From Zygnema cylindricum (Eukaryota > Streptophyta > Zygnematophyceae > Zygnematales > Zygnemataceae): a stretch of 64,000 nucleotides of DNA. The stretch is taken from positions 1 through 64,000 of the forward strand of contig JBBHKE010001655.1 of the NCBI GenBank assembly GCA_037447655.1, read 5' to 3'. Made by a program: the position numbers and the translations under genes. Under the pieces are notes generated by a model. That model was not told where the DNA came from, ran no database searches, and was given only the letters and a program-made list of their open reading frames with translations. This document shows, piece after piece, positions 31,303 through 42,951 of the stretch (positions within the stretch are counted from its first letter, which is position 1; every line of letters begins with the position of its first letter).

Positions 31303-32290
31303 CTCTAGGGTGCCCATCTTTAATGGAACTGGCTTCATCTACTGTGAGAGTATGAAGATAGAAGCTCTATGTGAGAAAAGGTTTTGGGGAATAGTGAGTG
31401 GACGGGTGAGGCGTACATTCAGTCTTGGCATCCATGGTTTGGAGGAAGCATATTCACCAAAGATGCAGATCCATCTCCAACGGAGGAGACTAAGGAAGGG
31501 GAGGTGGTGGATAAAGGAAATGAGAAAGAGACGATCACACTGATAGCAACCGGTTCGTCATTCATGTCACCTATTCCGAGGAACGATGAGAATGATTGTG
31601 ATACCTGGGACTATAACAATATGGCGTCAAAGCACTTCATCCTCCGTCATCTTACTCAAGGGCTTGCATCTCCTCATTTGTAGCTAGAGAGGGCATCCGA
31701 TCTTTGGGTGGCTCTCATAGAGATGTACCGAAGTAGTACGATTCAACAACAGCAGTTGCCTTATTAAAAAAATAATACATATGTATACAAAGGGGGGAAG
31801 ATGTTGGATTTTTTTAATGAGTTCGCAACACTTTTCATGGAGGTAAAGAGTTCAAGAAAGGTAAAAACAGAAAAAAGAAAAGGTTAATTGCTTGCTCATG
31901 AAGTTACCAGATGAGTTTGAGAATATAGTCAACCGTGTGCAGGACTTGCCAGATTCAAGGTGGATATGGAATTCTGTGGTAGGGATGATTCTCGTTCGGG
32001 AGAATACGGTTGAGATCCGAAAGGGAGGAAAGAGTGGGCAAGCCTTGGCAGCCGGGACTGATTGGAGGAACAAGGATTCCAGAAATCTGGTCAGAAACTA
32101 TAGAGGGGGAGGGCAAAAAAATCACACCGATAAGTTCGGACCGAGGGCTCCCAATGGATTGTGTCATTTATGTAAGAAACCATGGCACTATATGGTGGAG
32201 TGTACCAAGCTAACCGAACATTGGTTAAATGAGGGGCAGATCGGTGGATTTCCAAGAGGAAAATGCTCTTTTGACGCAAGTACATGAGGA
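31292..32290 (+). pseudogene. copia Gag, frameshifted
   Basis: Starts MGPPSRVPIFNGTGF, the typical FxGxNY-like Gag opening, then MKIEALCEKRFWGIVSG. Later frames give LLMKLPDEFENIVNRVQDLP and the zinc knuckle CHLCKKPWHYMVEC (CX2CX4HX4C). Breaks occur near 31540, 31680 and 31880. The - strand copy at 52350-55172 carries the same Gag. Confidence 0.8.
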
Positions 32291-32379
32291 GGAATCACAG
32301 GACGAGGACGATGAGCTCTTGTTGGATGAAGGGTTGGAGGCGAATACTGAGGTCGAAATTCCTCGAAAGCGGAAATGTG

Positions 32380-33494
32380 CTTTTGGAGGATTAAAAGGTG
32401 AAGGAGGTTGGATTGTGGATTCAAGTGTCTCCATGCACATGTGTAAGGACAAACACCAGTTCACTAAGATGAGAAGGATTTCCCAGGATAGAGATAGAGT
32501 ATGGGGATGGGAGGGTAGACACCACTACTTTGGTAGGATTGGTAGATCTGAAGTATTAGTGGAAGGAAAGACATCCACAGTGATATTCTTTGATGTTTTG
32601 TTTATTCCAGAGCTAAACAAAAATCTCATCTCAACGTGTGTGTTAGATGATAAGGGTTTTGAGACTACCACTAGGAAGGGAACCTTTACTGCTAGTTTTG
32701 AAGAGGAAGTGTATTTCATAGCTGAAAAAGGTAGCCAAAGGATGTTTAGGCTGATTTTAAGCAATGAAAAGAAGAAACTTTATTATGTTGGTGTTCATGA
32801 TATTATGTTGTGGCATAAGAGGCTTGGACATGTGCATTTTGATAAGTTTAAATAAATGAAAAAGATGGGAATAGTGGAAGGAATTCAGTTCCAAGAAAGT
32901 GAAAACTTAAGTGACTGTAGTGGGTCTGCTCAAGGTAAACCACACAAGTTACCCTTCTCAAAGGAAGCCACTTATGAAGGAAAAAAGGTTTTAGACTTGG
33001 TACACATTGATATTTGGGGACCGGCCAAAGTTCGTTCACTCGGGGGAAAGAGGTTTATGATGATAATCACTGATGATTTATCAAAATATTCTAGAGTGCA
33101 TTTTTTGAAAAATAAATAAGAGGCCCCACATATTTCTAGAGAATATAAAGTGTGGAGTGAGAAACTCCATGAAACTGCCATTAAGAGAGTAAGGAGTTAC
33201 AATGGGGGAGAGTATACCTCCAATCACTTTGAGGATTTTCTAAGAGAAGATGGAGTGCAACACCAAAAGACAATCCCTGAAAATCCAAAGCAGAGTGGTG
33301 TAGCCGAGAGGTTAAATAGGACACTAAGTGATAGTGCTAGGAGTATGTTGTTGGATAAGAAGATAGGAAAGAGATTTTGGGCAATAGCGATGAACTGTGC
33401 TAATTATCTCAAGAATAGAGTTCTTACTTTGGCAGTGAAAGGCCAAAATCCTTATGAGAGATGGACTGGCCGAAAACCAGATGCATCACATTAA
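32380..33494 (+). pseudogene. copia protease remnant and integrase
   Basis: The protease motif reads WIVDSSVS instead of the usual DSG, so a key glycine is lost. LWHKRLGHVHFDK is the GAG-pre-integrase HX..H motif. The integrase core gives LVHIDIWGP (first Asp), RSYNGGEY where the second catalytic Asp is replaced by Tyr, and SGVAERLNRTL (catalytic Glu). Stops fall at 32853 and 33117. Integrase would be catalytically dead. Confidence 0.85.
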
Positions 33495-33547
33495 AAGGTT
33501 TTTGGTAGTCAAGTGTTCAGTCTAGACACAGTCAATCAAATTGGAAG

Positions 33548-35562
33548 TTGGATCCGAAAGGAAAACTAGGATATCTGCTAGGATATGATGAAGATGTAAA
33601 AGGATATAGAGTGTATGATCTTAAGACAGAAGATATAATATTAGTGAAGCATCTAGTGGTTATGGATGAAGGGAAATCTATAGATCCCTTTAAGCATACA
33701 AAAACAGTCAAAATCAGATTTGAGTCAGAAAATTCTGATGACTTTGAGCTACGTGACTATTGAGGCTTTAAAGAAGATGATCATCTTGTATGTACAAATC
33801 AGACCATGGAGGATTCAGTGGTGGAACCCCTAGTGCTAACTCGAACCGAAGCGGAAGACGTGGTGGAAATAGACCCGGAATCCAGGGAAAGCGGAGAAGT
33901 CGAAACTGTTCGAAAGAATCCACAAGAGCCATCCATTCCGGCATCAGAATTTGAGAATGGAAGGAGAAGCAGCAAAAGACTGCAAGAAAAACAAATTTAA
34001 AAAAGGTAATCAAATTGTCTCATCCCCATGAACTCACACTTATGGTGAGGCGATGAACTCTCGTGAGATGAACTGGTGGAAGACAGACATTAATGAGGAG
34101 ATGGCTTTGATTACTGCAGCCGATACGTGTGAAATGTTGGACTGTCCCTTTGACAAGAAGCCAATCAGGTGTAAGTGGGTGTTTAAAATTAAACTCAACC
34201 CGGATAACACCATTGAGCGCTACAAGGCTCGATCAGTGTCGAAAGGATTTTCCTAAAAAGAGGGAATTGACTACGACGAGACATTTGCCTCAATCGTCAC
34301 GTTTCCCTCCGTCCGGATACTTCTCATTTTGGCAGCAGCAAAAGACATAAAAATACATCAAATGGACATCAAGACAACCTTCCTACATGGAGAGTTGGAG
34401 GAGGAGATTTTTATGCGACAGCCTGAAGGTATTGTGGAGCAAGGGGAGGAGAGCAGGGTTTGCCGATTGATCAAATCCTTGTATAGGTTGAAACAAGCGT
34501 GCGGCAATGAAATAAAAAGCTTGATGAGTTTCTTATAGGTTTGGGATACATCTGGATCAACTCAGATCACTCAATTTATTTGTTTGAAGATGAGGAAGGA
34601 AATATATTTATTGCAATTTATATTGATGATTTGTTTGTTTTAAGTAAATATTTAGATAAATTAATGAGTTGAAAACGGATCTAAAAGGTAGAATCGAGAT
34701 GAAAGATATGGGAGAAGCAAAGTATATTTTGGGAATTCACGAAGAGAGAGACAGAGGTAGAAAGATAATGAGATTAACTCAGAATGAGGCCATTGGAAAC
34801 ATGTTAAAAAGATTCCAAATGTACAAGGCAAATAGTTGTACCACTCCAATTGAACTAAAGAAGGGAAGTGGGGGGAGTGTGGAAGAGGGAGTCATAATCT
34901 TGGATGATGAGTTAGGCCATGAAGAGAAAAGATTTATGTAGACAATTTCTTATAGGCAAGTAGTGGGCAGCCTAAAGTACTAAGTAGGAGTCTGAATGCT
35001 CCCACTAAGAAAGATTGGGAGGCAGCTAAGAGAGTCTTGAGATATCTCATAGGGACTAGAGATCTATCGTTGCATTTGGGTGGGAACAATACTGACATCA
35101 CCACTTGGAGTGATGTTAGCTATGGGGATGCTCCTATGAGGAGATGCTGGGTATGTATTGTATGTGGGTGATGGGGCTTGCTGTTGGAGCAACAAGCAGC
35201 AAAAGGTCATTGCTCAGTCCACCATGGAGGTTGGGTACATGGCCTCTTGCTCTGCTGTAAAAGAATTAATGTGGGTCAAGTCCTTGCTTGGTGAGATTGG
35301 TCATCTTAAGAGTGGTGTCCAAAAAGTGTTTTGTGATAATCAGGCTGCCATTGCCATTTCTGCCAATCCAAAAAACCACTTTAAAGCTAAACATATAGAC
35401 ATTAGACTTAGCTTCGTTAGGGAGAAGGTAGAAGACAAAATAATCAGTTTAGAGTATAGACCAGATAGTAAAATGGTAGCGGATATGATGACCAAACCTT
35501 TGTCTTCCCCAAAGTTATTTTTTTGTAGGGAGAAGTGTGGTCTTAAATTGAAGAGTGACTAG
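33548..35562 (+). pseudogene. copia reverse transcriptase and RNase H, broken
   Basis: RT motifs in order: CKWVFKIKLNPD, GIDYDETFASIV, HQMDIKTTFLHGEL, FMRQPEGIVE, SLYRLKQA, then YIDDLFVLS (catalytic YxDD, about 34620). RNase H at 35158-35562 has VIAQSTMEVGYMASC, VFCDNQAAIAIS, KHIDIRLSFVREKV and DMMTKPL. Stops at 34254, 34536 and 34939, plus frameshifts, separate the blocks. Confidence 0.85.
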
Positions 35563-35575
35563 AAAATAAAGGGAG

Positions 35576-35663
35576 TGTAGAAATTAAAGGTTCTTTTAAT
35601 ATTTTTTAGGTTTTAGTGAAAAAAGGTAATCAATATTTCACTTCTCTATTTTAGTTAGACTCT

Positions 35664-35713
<50 letters not shown>

Positions 35714-36533
35714 AAGACACGTCATGGTTGTCGTCTTTTTTAGAATTGGCAGACTGTAGTAGATGGTATTTTTATCAAAATGTTGCCCTTCAACGGATTT
35801 GAACCTGATACCTACGGGGTACGTGTAGCCAGACGCCTTAACATTAACGCGCTAGGAAACAATAAACGTATGAATTTTGATTCGTTCTTAAATTTTGACA
35901 CGCTGGCTAAAATCATACCAAATTGACGAAGAGGCGCATATGAAACAATTTATACATGAACGCAAATCCAAACCGTGTTAGTTAATTTGATCCGGCGGCC
36001 GTCGTTGCAGCCGCCACTTGGAATGAGCTTTTGGCATCCTTCGGAGATAGCGTCACGCGATGCCACGTGGCACTACAATATTGGATGTCGCGGAAGATGG
36101 GAGAAGGACCATGGCTCCCGATTTGACAGGTGTCACTTTGAAGGCCATGTCGTACAATGGTTCTACAATAATTACATCAGCCACTCTACTTTCTTGTACT
36201 ATATAGTGTTCCTATTGAACTAGGGCTTAGTAGTAGGTATACGTGAGTAGGCAGATCATGACTTAGGAAAATTTAGGTACCTCTCTCTAATAGATCTTGT
36301 TAATATAAAGGTTATCTTTGACCCGCCATAACTTACTTCTCGAGGAGCAAATTCAGAGATTCTTTTTGCTATAGACTCACGAGAATCTTATCTTCATAGG
36401 GTTTAATGCAGTCAGAATATTTTGTCTGCCAGGGTGGTAAATATTCCTATCGAAACACAAACGCGTCAGGGTTATCCTAAGGGCTTCGTGTGAGCTACCC
36501 ATTCTGAGGACCTATGGAGGTCTCAGAATTGCA
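35576..36533 (+). mobile_element. 3' LTR of the copia element (family copy C), 958 bp
   Basis: TGTAGAAATTAAAGG...AGAATTGCA, directly after the polypurine tract GAAAATAAAGGGAG. It holds (GA)n at 35674-35708, the antisense tRNA-like block at 35795-35855, GCCACGTGG near 36063, a TATA-like TACTATATAG near 36206, and the terminal hairpin at 36501-36530. This copy proves that the related solo sequences are LTRs. Confidence 0.9.
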
Positions 36534-37149
36534 TTGTCGTTTTGTGTTTTAGGACCAAGTCAAGTTAGTTTGGGTCTCGCAATATTTACTTGCAAATCGT
36601 ATGATAGATTGTAGAGTGAAGTATGAGAGATTAGTAGAGTAAGTGAGCAAAAAAATACCTTAGACCAATACAAAATTATTTTGTCGATATTTAAGTTGTT
36701 TATGGTGGTGAACTTTCGAGGGCAAATGTATACTTTAATGAGTATGCTTATGCTTATAAGAGCTTTCTCTTGTTAGTATTTGAGATTGTTATATATCACA
36801 TTTGGTAAGTGATCTTATCACAAAATTCATTAAAGCTTTAATTATGGTCCACCACCCCCTATGTGACTATAAGAGTTAGTCACTCTAATTTTTTTTTGTC
36901 TAGCTCAAATCAGAAGTGTTTCTTAGCAAAAATTTAGAGTTAGTGGATTAATTCAGGCTATTTGGCTAACCAAAAGATAGTGTAGTTAGTACCAACTATG
37001 TTTTAACGCTAATAAACCCTAATTTTAACATTGAGGTAAAATATATAAGATCAATAGGATAATAAGGCCATGGGTCTCCAAATTGTATTGTTGTGTATCG
37101 AAGGCCCCATTCCAATTATGATATGTACCTAGATTTTGGGTACCTGATA
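36534..37149. other. Intergenic, no gene
   Basis: AT-rich spacer between two LTRs; nothing recognised. Confidence 0.4.
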
Positions 37150-38156
37150 TGTTGAATTATTGGAGTTATAAAGTATTTTCTAGGTCTAATTAGCTTAGTG
37201 GAAATAGAAAAGAAAAGCATAGGCAGTATGCCTCCACCTCTCCTCTCTATCCCTCATACTTGTCGTAGTCACTCAAGGAGAGAGAGGGTGGTGAAGCCAT
37301 GGCTGCTTTGGCACCTTAGACAGGTTGGAATAAGTGACATAAGTCACTTTTATCAAAATGTTGAGTCCGGCAGGACTCGAACCTCCGACTGGCAGGGCGA
37401 AGCGTAGCCTTCAGCCTTAGTCGGTTTGTCATTGAAGTTTGTTAGAGTACATGGGGTATGATAAGTATTTAAATGTGTCAGAGCTCACTAATCCGATTAA
37501 CGGAATTACGGATAAGTCACATAGAAACAAAATTGAATTACAGTGCGAACGCGAAATCGACGAAACAGATTTATCGGACATCGATTTTTAACGGCTAGCA
37601 TTTAAAGTCGTTTTGGATCCGACGGCGTGCATCATCGTCGAGATCTCCGAATGGGCGCTTTGGCGGTTTTTGAGCGTGACATTACATGGTGCCACGTGGC
37701 AAGATAATATTGGAGAGCGCGAATCTCGGAGAGCATGAGGACGAGTCCGGAAAAGACAAGCGTCCACTCAATGGCCGAGTCGTACACAAACCGTACAGAA
37801 AGTACACCGGCCACACTACCTTTTTGTACTTTACAGTTCTCTGATTCGTTCGTACATCAGTAGATAGGGATTGTGAGAGGGGTTTAGCACTTAGGAGATT
37901 TAGGAGGTAGTCGCCTCTCTCCCAATGAGCTTGTATATATTTTGGCATCTTTTGCCACTTCAAAACTAATCGCCTGGTTAGGCGCTTTCAGTGATTTCTT
38001 TTGTTGCGGACTCAGGGCAATCGAGACTCCACAAGGTTGTAGTCAGATTGCCTGTTTGTATACTTGGGTATCCGTAATCCCAGCTGAAGAAGAGTTAGCC
38101 AAAAACTATCTAGAGGCTTCCTGAATTCTGTAGTCCAATGGGGACACAGAATTGCA
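37150..38156 (+). mobile_element. Solo copia-type LTR (family copy D) with TGATA duplication
   Basis: Begins TGTTGAATTATTGG and ends AGAATTGCA, 1007 bp. Perfect 5-bp duplications TGATA flank it at 37145-37149 and 38157-38161, showing a complete insertion reduced to a single LTR. The antisense tRNA-like block is at 37362-37424 (B-box-like GGTTCGAGTCC on the - strand). The terminal hairpin is at 38123-38153. Confidence 0.9.
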
Positions 38157-38159
38157 TGA

Positions 38160-38512
38160 TAATGGATATATCTTTTCGAAATATCAAGAAGCTTAATATC
38201 GTAATATTTCACCAATACATTGGCTCGATATGCCTACGCGATATATCAAAGTGACGTTGTGCTCCATTTTTTTCAAAGCCCTCCACCTCTCCCCCCCCCC
38301 CCCCCCCCCCCCCCCCCGCTATGGTGCGTCCCTAGCCATCGCGGGCGGAGGGGGGGGGGGGGGGGGGGGGTTTACAAATTTCCATACGGACACTTATATC
38401 CCACCAAATATATCGCACTCAAATTTGTTAGTCATCGAGCCCTCCGGCCGTTCAATATTCAATATATCGAATATGAAATTTATCGCGATATGTTTTTACC
38501 CGATACCTAACA
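38160..38512. mobile_element. hAT-type MITE, left end degraded, with large C-run/G-run centre
   Basis: The right end is ACCCGATACCTAACACTA. The arms hold TCGATATGCC/ATATATCGAATATG palindromes. The centre 38290-38371 is about 27 C, a 30-bp spacer and about 20 G, which can pair. Pro-rich and Gly-rich frames across it are artefacts. Confidence 0.6.
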
Positions 38513-38689
38513 CTACCAAATAGGTCAAATCCTAGATGGGCATAAGGTGGTCCACCACACGGCGATGCACGATAACACAAGGGCAGAGGTCATAATCAGG
38601 TACTCGAATCTGTACCTGATACGTACCGATCCGTACTCGGCCGACCGCGTCGGATCCGGAACGGATTCGGGTGCCAAATTTCTGGGGCA

Positions 38690-38995
38690 AGCGGGATTAG
38701 GCTGGGTGATTCAAAGACGAAAAATCCATTTTTGGGTACGGCCAAGTTCGGCCCTTATGCGTACGCAATCCGGGGCCAAATTATGGCGGTTGACCTGCTT
38801 TGGCCGGGTGATTAAAAAACAAACAAAAAAAAATGGGTACAGCCAGATTCGGGTACCCGATTGTGACCTCCGTCGAGAGGACACGTAGAGCTGTGCAACC
38901 GCATGCCGATTAACCTCGAAACAGGGTGCGCAGTTGGAGCGCGTGTTGTATGCACACTGCATGGCTGCTTGGCAAAGTATCGCCTCCGCCCTAGA
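38690..38995 (+). repeat. Dispersed repeat, second copy of 23755-24105
   Basis: Same order of words as the first copy (GGCTGGGTGATT to GCAAAGTATCGCCTCCGCCC), with a tandem repetition of the GGTGATT...GGGTACGGCC unit. Confidence 0.6.
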
Positions 38996-39241
38996 CTAAT
39001 CATGCTTGTCTTCAAGGGGTAATTACGACCGCCGCCAATCTTTAGCTTGTGGCAAAGTATATATTCACCACAACAGCTCGTTGCTTTGTAGATTACAAAT
39101 TCCGATATGGAATTCGTACTGCTGGTCACCAAGGACAGGAGTGTTGACTGGCCCTACGCAGTTTGCGCCCCTGGCTTGACCGTCCGTCATCATTTCATCT
39201 AGAGGGTCGTTGACCGTTTAGAAAAGCGATATTGTACAGTA

Positions 39242-39825
39242 CACCGCCAATCATTATTAGCCTTTAGAAATTATTAGTGTTAAAAATTGATTAGCGTTGT
39301 TAACGCTAACTTGAGTTTTTCAAGATTTCGAAAAGAAAAGTTTACTCTAATTGGTTCATACCGCTGATTTGGGTACAACGGATCTGCCATCAAGATTTTC
39401 ACATCAGAATAGGTTAATAAGTACAAATCTGACAAATCGTACACTGTCGCGTCCTTTTACTCTAATTTATTCATAACTCTAATTTGGGTTTTTGCCGTTT
39501 ATTTAATACGCGGTCAATATCTTTACACTAAAATAGGTGAAATCTCATTCCGTCTTTTATTCTGAGCGTAGTTTTACATGCGATTGCGATTATTTTAATC
39601 CATGTTTCGTACTTTTTTACTTAACTAAGTACCATTTTGTAGAAACTGACATGTCCTTACACCACACTGTTCAGAAAGATTAGAAATACAAAATATTAAC
39701 GGTAATTCACCAAAACCTTAATTAACGGAAAAAAAAATTAGTGTTATTAATTCTATTTCAGGTTTTAGGGTCAAAATTTGGGTGTGCCGATATAGCGTTC
39801 ATAACGCTTGTAACGATTGGCGCTG
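39242..39825. mobile_element. Tc1/mariner-like MITE, 584 bp
   Basis: The ends CACCGCCAATCATTATTAG and ACGATTGGCGCTG are inverted repeats, flanked by TA at 39240-39241 and 39826-39827. No coding capacity. Confidence 0.65.
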
Positions 39826-40116
39826 TACTGTAGAATTCCCCTGTCGAGTTGTCACAAACTGCCTCTGCCGTACAAAGGTCGCAAAAGTCAAAAAAAATCA
39901 TACCCGAAACCAACCGTTTTTTTTTTTTCAAAATCTGAGTAACCGACGCCCGACCGAGTTTTACCACGCTCCAAAATTGTCAACCGTTAACCGACCGTCG
40001 TTTACGAAAAAAAAAATAAGCGAATCTTGATTTTTCGCGACTAACCGTGCCCGCCCGTAACCGAAAACATACAAAATTACTCAATGTACGACGGAATAAG
40101 CCAATAATTACAATTT

Positions 40117-40350
40117 GTCGCGTTCCCTAAGATTTGCGAATTGAATAGTGTATTACTGTGTTAGATTTGCGACGCTTTGTCGCGTTGCCTAAGATTTGCG
40201 AAATGAATACTGTACTACCATGTCATATTTGCGACGTTTCGAAATAAATATTGTACTACCGTGTCAGATTTGCGACGCTTTGTCGCGTTCCCTTTGATTT
40301 GCGAAATAAATAGCTTGCTACAGTACCGTGTCAGATTTGCGACGCTAATC
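40117..40350. repeat. Tandem repeat GTCGCGTTCCCTAAGATTTGCGAA
   Basis: Three to four irregular units (60-100 bp) combining GTCGCGTTSCCTAAGATTTG with TACTACCGTGTCAGATTTG. The segment 40330-40403 is repeated at 40933-41005 on the far side of the MITE at 40442-40930. Confidence 0.6.
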
Positions 40351-40441
40351 ATGATGTCACGTACTTCCACACTGCCAAAGAGTACAAAGTACATGAATGT
40401 TGGATTATCTTTTTGTAAGATTCGCGAAATGAATAGTGTTA

Positions 40442-40930
40442 CACCGTGAATCGCTATTAGCGTAATGAAATAGATAGCGTAATGAAACAATTAGCGTACT
40501 TTATGGTAAATTGTGTTTTTTCGGGTACACCATGATACTAATTTATCATGTACTCTAATTTGTAAACTGCTTTGTAAAAATTTTCAGCACATAATATGTC
40601 CACACTAAAATATGTATATGTACGAAACTGTTCAAATTGTACGCCGTCGCGTTTTTTTGACATCTGCGTATGCCGGAAAATATTTACGCAATTATATATT
40701 ATTATATTTTCTGTACTTTTAAATTTAAAAATGTACGGAATAGTACAGATCTGGCAGTCCGTACACCACACTATTTAAAAGGGGACTAAATTACAGTTAT
40801 GAACCGCATTGAGCGGGGTACCTCAAATAACGTGCAAAAACATTTAGCGTACTTTATTCTATTTGAGAATTTGCCCCAAAAAAAGGGGTACCCCAATTAG
40901 CGTCATGTACGCTAATAGCGATTCGCGGTG
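40442..40930. mobile_element. Tc1/mariner-like MITE, 489 bp
   Basis: The ends CACCGTGAATCGCTATTAG and CTAATAGCGATTCGCGGTG are near-perfect inverted repeats with TA at 40440-40441 and 40931-40932. Confidence 0.75.
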
Positions 40931-41360
40931 TAGTATCGTGTCAGATTTGCGACGCTAATCATGATGCCACGTACTTCCACGATACCAAAAGTACAAAGAA
41001 CAATAATGTTGAAAAAAAAAGTACAAATTTTTCTTTTTTTTTGGTTTTTTGTTTGACTGACCGTAACTTACCGTTTTTTTTTCTTGGTGAGTCAACCGAC
41101 CGTATCCGCCCGACCCACAAAATTTGGCAACCGAATCCGTTCCGGATCCGGCGCGGGCCGTCGGTTAACGGTCGGTCACGGTTTCGGTTGACCGTTTGCG
41201 ACCTCTGCCGTACAGTTAACTAGACAATGGGGCCTCGCGTCACATCGGGACTCCGGTCAATGAAGTCGTTGATGGGTGTGTATAGATGGGCAACCTTGGG
41301 GATCCATCCTACGGTTGTCAACGCACGAGGCGCCCATTGTGGGACAGTGGTTTCGACTTA

Positions 41361-42139
41361 GGGTATGTCTCTATGTACTTGAAACTTAAACGAACTTACT
41401 TTGTTTTTTAGCGCATATCCGGCAGACCTGGATTTCATGTGTCCCTATGTGTAGCAACGGAATTGTTACGTAAGGGTGTGACGATTGTATATGTTGACAA
41501 TGGCCGTGACGGCTGTCAACGTCTACAATCTGTGATGACGAACGTTATTTTTAGTAACTGCTGTCGCATGACTTTCCGTGACATAGTGGATGTACTGCCT
41601 TCGAGCCTCTGTGGTTTCCTCGTTGAAGGAGATGCGCTTTGCCTTTGCGTCTATTGTCCGGTCGACATGAAATGGCATTAAAATCTTGAGACCCCTACAA
41701 AAAAAATAAACCGTAACGGACGTAAACGGACATAATAAAACAAATTATGTACTTTCCATCGTCGTATTAAACTTAAACGGATAAAAAATAGCGAATAGTG
41801 TACTTTTCGTCGTCGATTAAATTCGTTTGACTTTTTTGAAAAACTTCTACACGTGCGAATACGTGGTGCTATTTGTTTAGCGAAAATACTTTGTTCTAAA
41901 ACACATCGCCCCTGTGTTTTAAAGAAAAGTTTGAAGATGACGTTTTTTAGCGTGGCCGTGGGTCGAAGAACACAAGACGGACAACATGTAGTACATTTTA
42001 AATTCGACGATGACTGAAAATGTACTTATAATTTTTTTCGATTTTTTTGTACGATTGAAACTTACGGGGTACGACGCTAAGTGTTAGAGGAAAACTACAG
42101 AAAAAAAAACCCTTACTTTTGGCACATGGAGACATACCC
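41361..42139. mobile_element. PIF/Harbinger-like non-autonomous element, 779 bp
   Basis: The inverted ends are GGGTATGTCTCTATGT and ACATGGAGACATACCC, flanked by TTA at 41358-41360 and 42140-42142. Internal words match the degraded copy at 21262-22041. Short frames are not conserved. Confidence 0.75.
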
Positions 42140-42265
42140 TTAAGTAAAGGACTATCACGCTCCTTCTATTGGACGTGTCAGGGATTGTCCATCGCCCCAT
42201 ACTGATGCTCGTACGCCAAACACTGCGTGGATGACACTTACTCGACTAAGAAGATATAATTGATA

Positions 42266-42463
42266 CACCGCTCATCGTTATTAGGGCTAAATATTCATTA
42301 GTGTTCATGCGAAATTAGAATTACAACAATAATTTAGTGCAAGGAGACGTGGCGAATTGTAGTCCACATCCTTAAATAATGTTGTCAACTCTGTTTTGTG
42401 ATTTTTGGCCAGAAAAAGTCGCGACCGAATTAGTGTTATCAACACTAATAACGATGAGCGGTG
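42266..42463. mobile_element. Tc1/mariner-like MITE, 198 bp
   Basis: The ends CACCGCTCATCGTTATTAG and CTAATAACGATGAGCGGTG are perfect inverted repeats over 19 bp, flanked by TA. Same length as the 934-1131 copy. Confidence 0.8.
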
Positions 42464-42951
42464 TAGTCCCCTCGAAAGGGAGCGCCGTGTAAATGCTTTG
42501 CGCTTGTCCTCTTACTAATTCCTATAGAGGCTACACCTCTATTGTTTACTTCCACAGAGTTATTAGGTATTTACTGAATTGGATAGTAGTATTACTTAGT
42601 TACCTGTGGGTTGTGAAGTAGTTTTGGTGTAAGTACTCGGGAATTACTTGCTCATCCCTACTCTGGTATCAAAGGTTGGTTTGATTGATTAGAAACAAAT
42701 GCACCAGTAGTATTATCCTTGTGTGGGAGAAATCCGTGATGTTATGAAAGCTCACTTAGCGGACATAATTATTGCGGAATTCTTGTACCAAACCGTGTCT
42801 AGCAAACCTGTTGCTTAAATATAACTGCCATAATCTGAAGTAAAACCCACCTCATGACACCTCCAAACATTACGGCTCTCTATCACATTGTTTTCCTACC
42901 AATATCTACTTCAACAAACATCAAAGGTATAATATAGCAAACAGTGTTCTA

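Larger units (their letters stand above)
31259..36533 (+). mobile_element. Degenerate copia-type LTR retrotransposon with half-tRNA primer site
   Basis: Only the last 29 bp of the 5' LTR remain (31259-31287). The primer site GGTTATGGGCCCACC follows at once (31288-31302), matching the initiator-tRNA anticodon arm as in Drosophila copia. Gag, protease, integrase, RT and RNase H occur in copia order up to 35562, then the purine tract AAAATAAAGGGAG and a full 3' LTR (35576-36533). Several stops and frameshifts make it non-autonomous. Confidence 0.9.

Noticed and set aside
38220-38523. Pro-rich and Gly-rich frames across the C/G runs
   Set aside because: Homopolymer translation inside a MITE.
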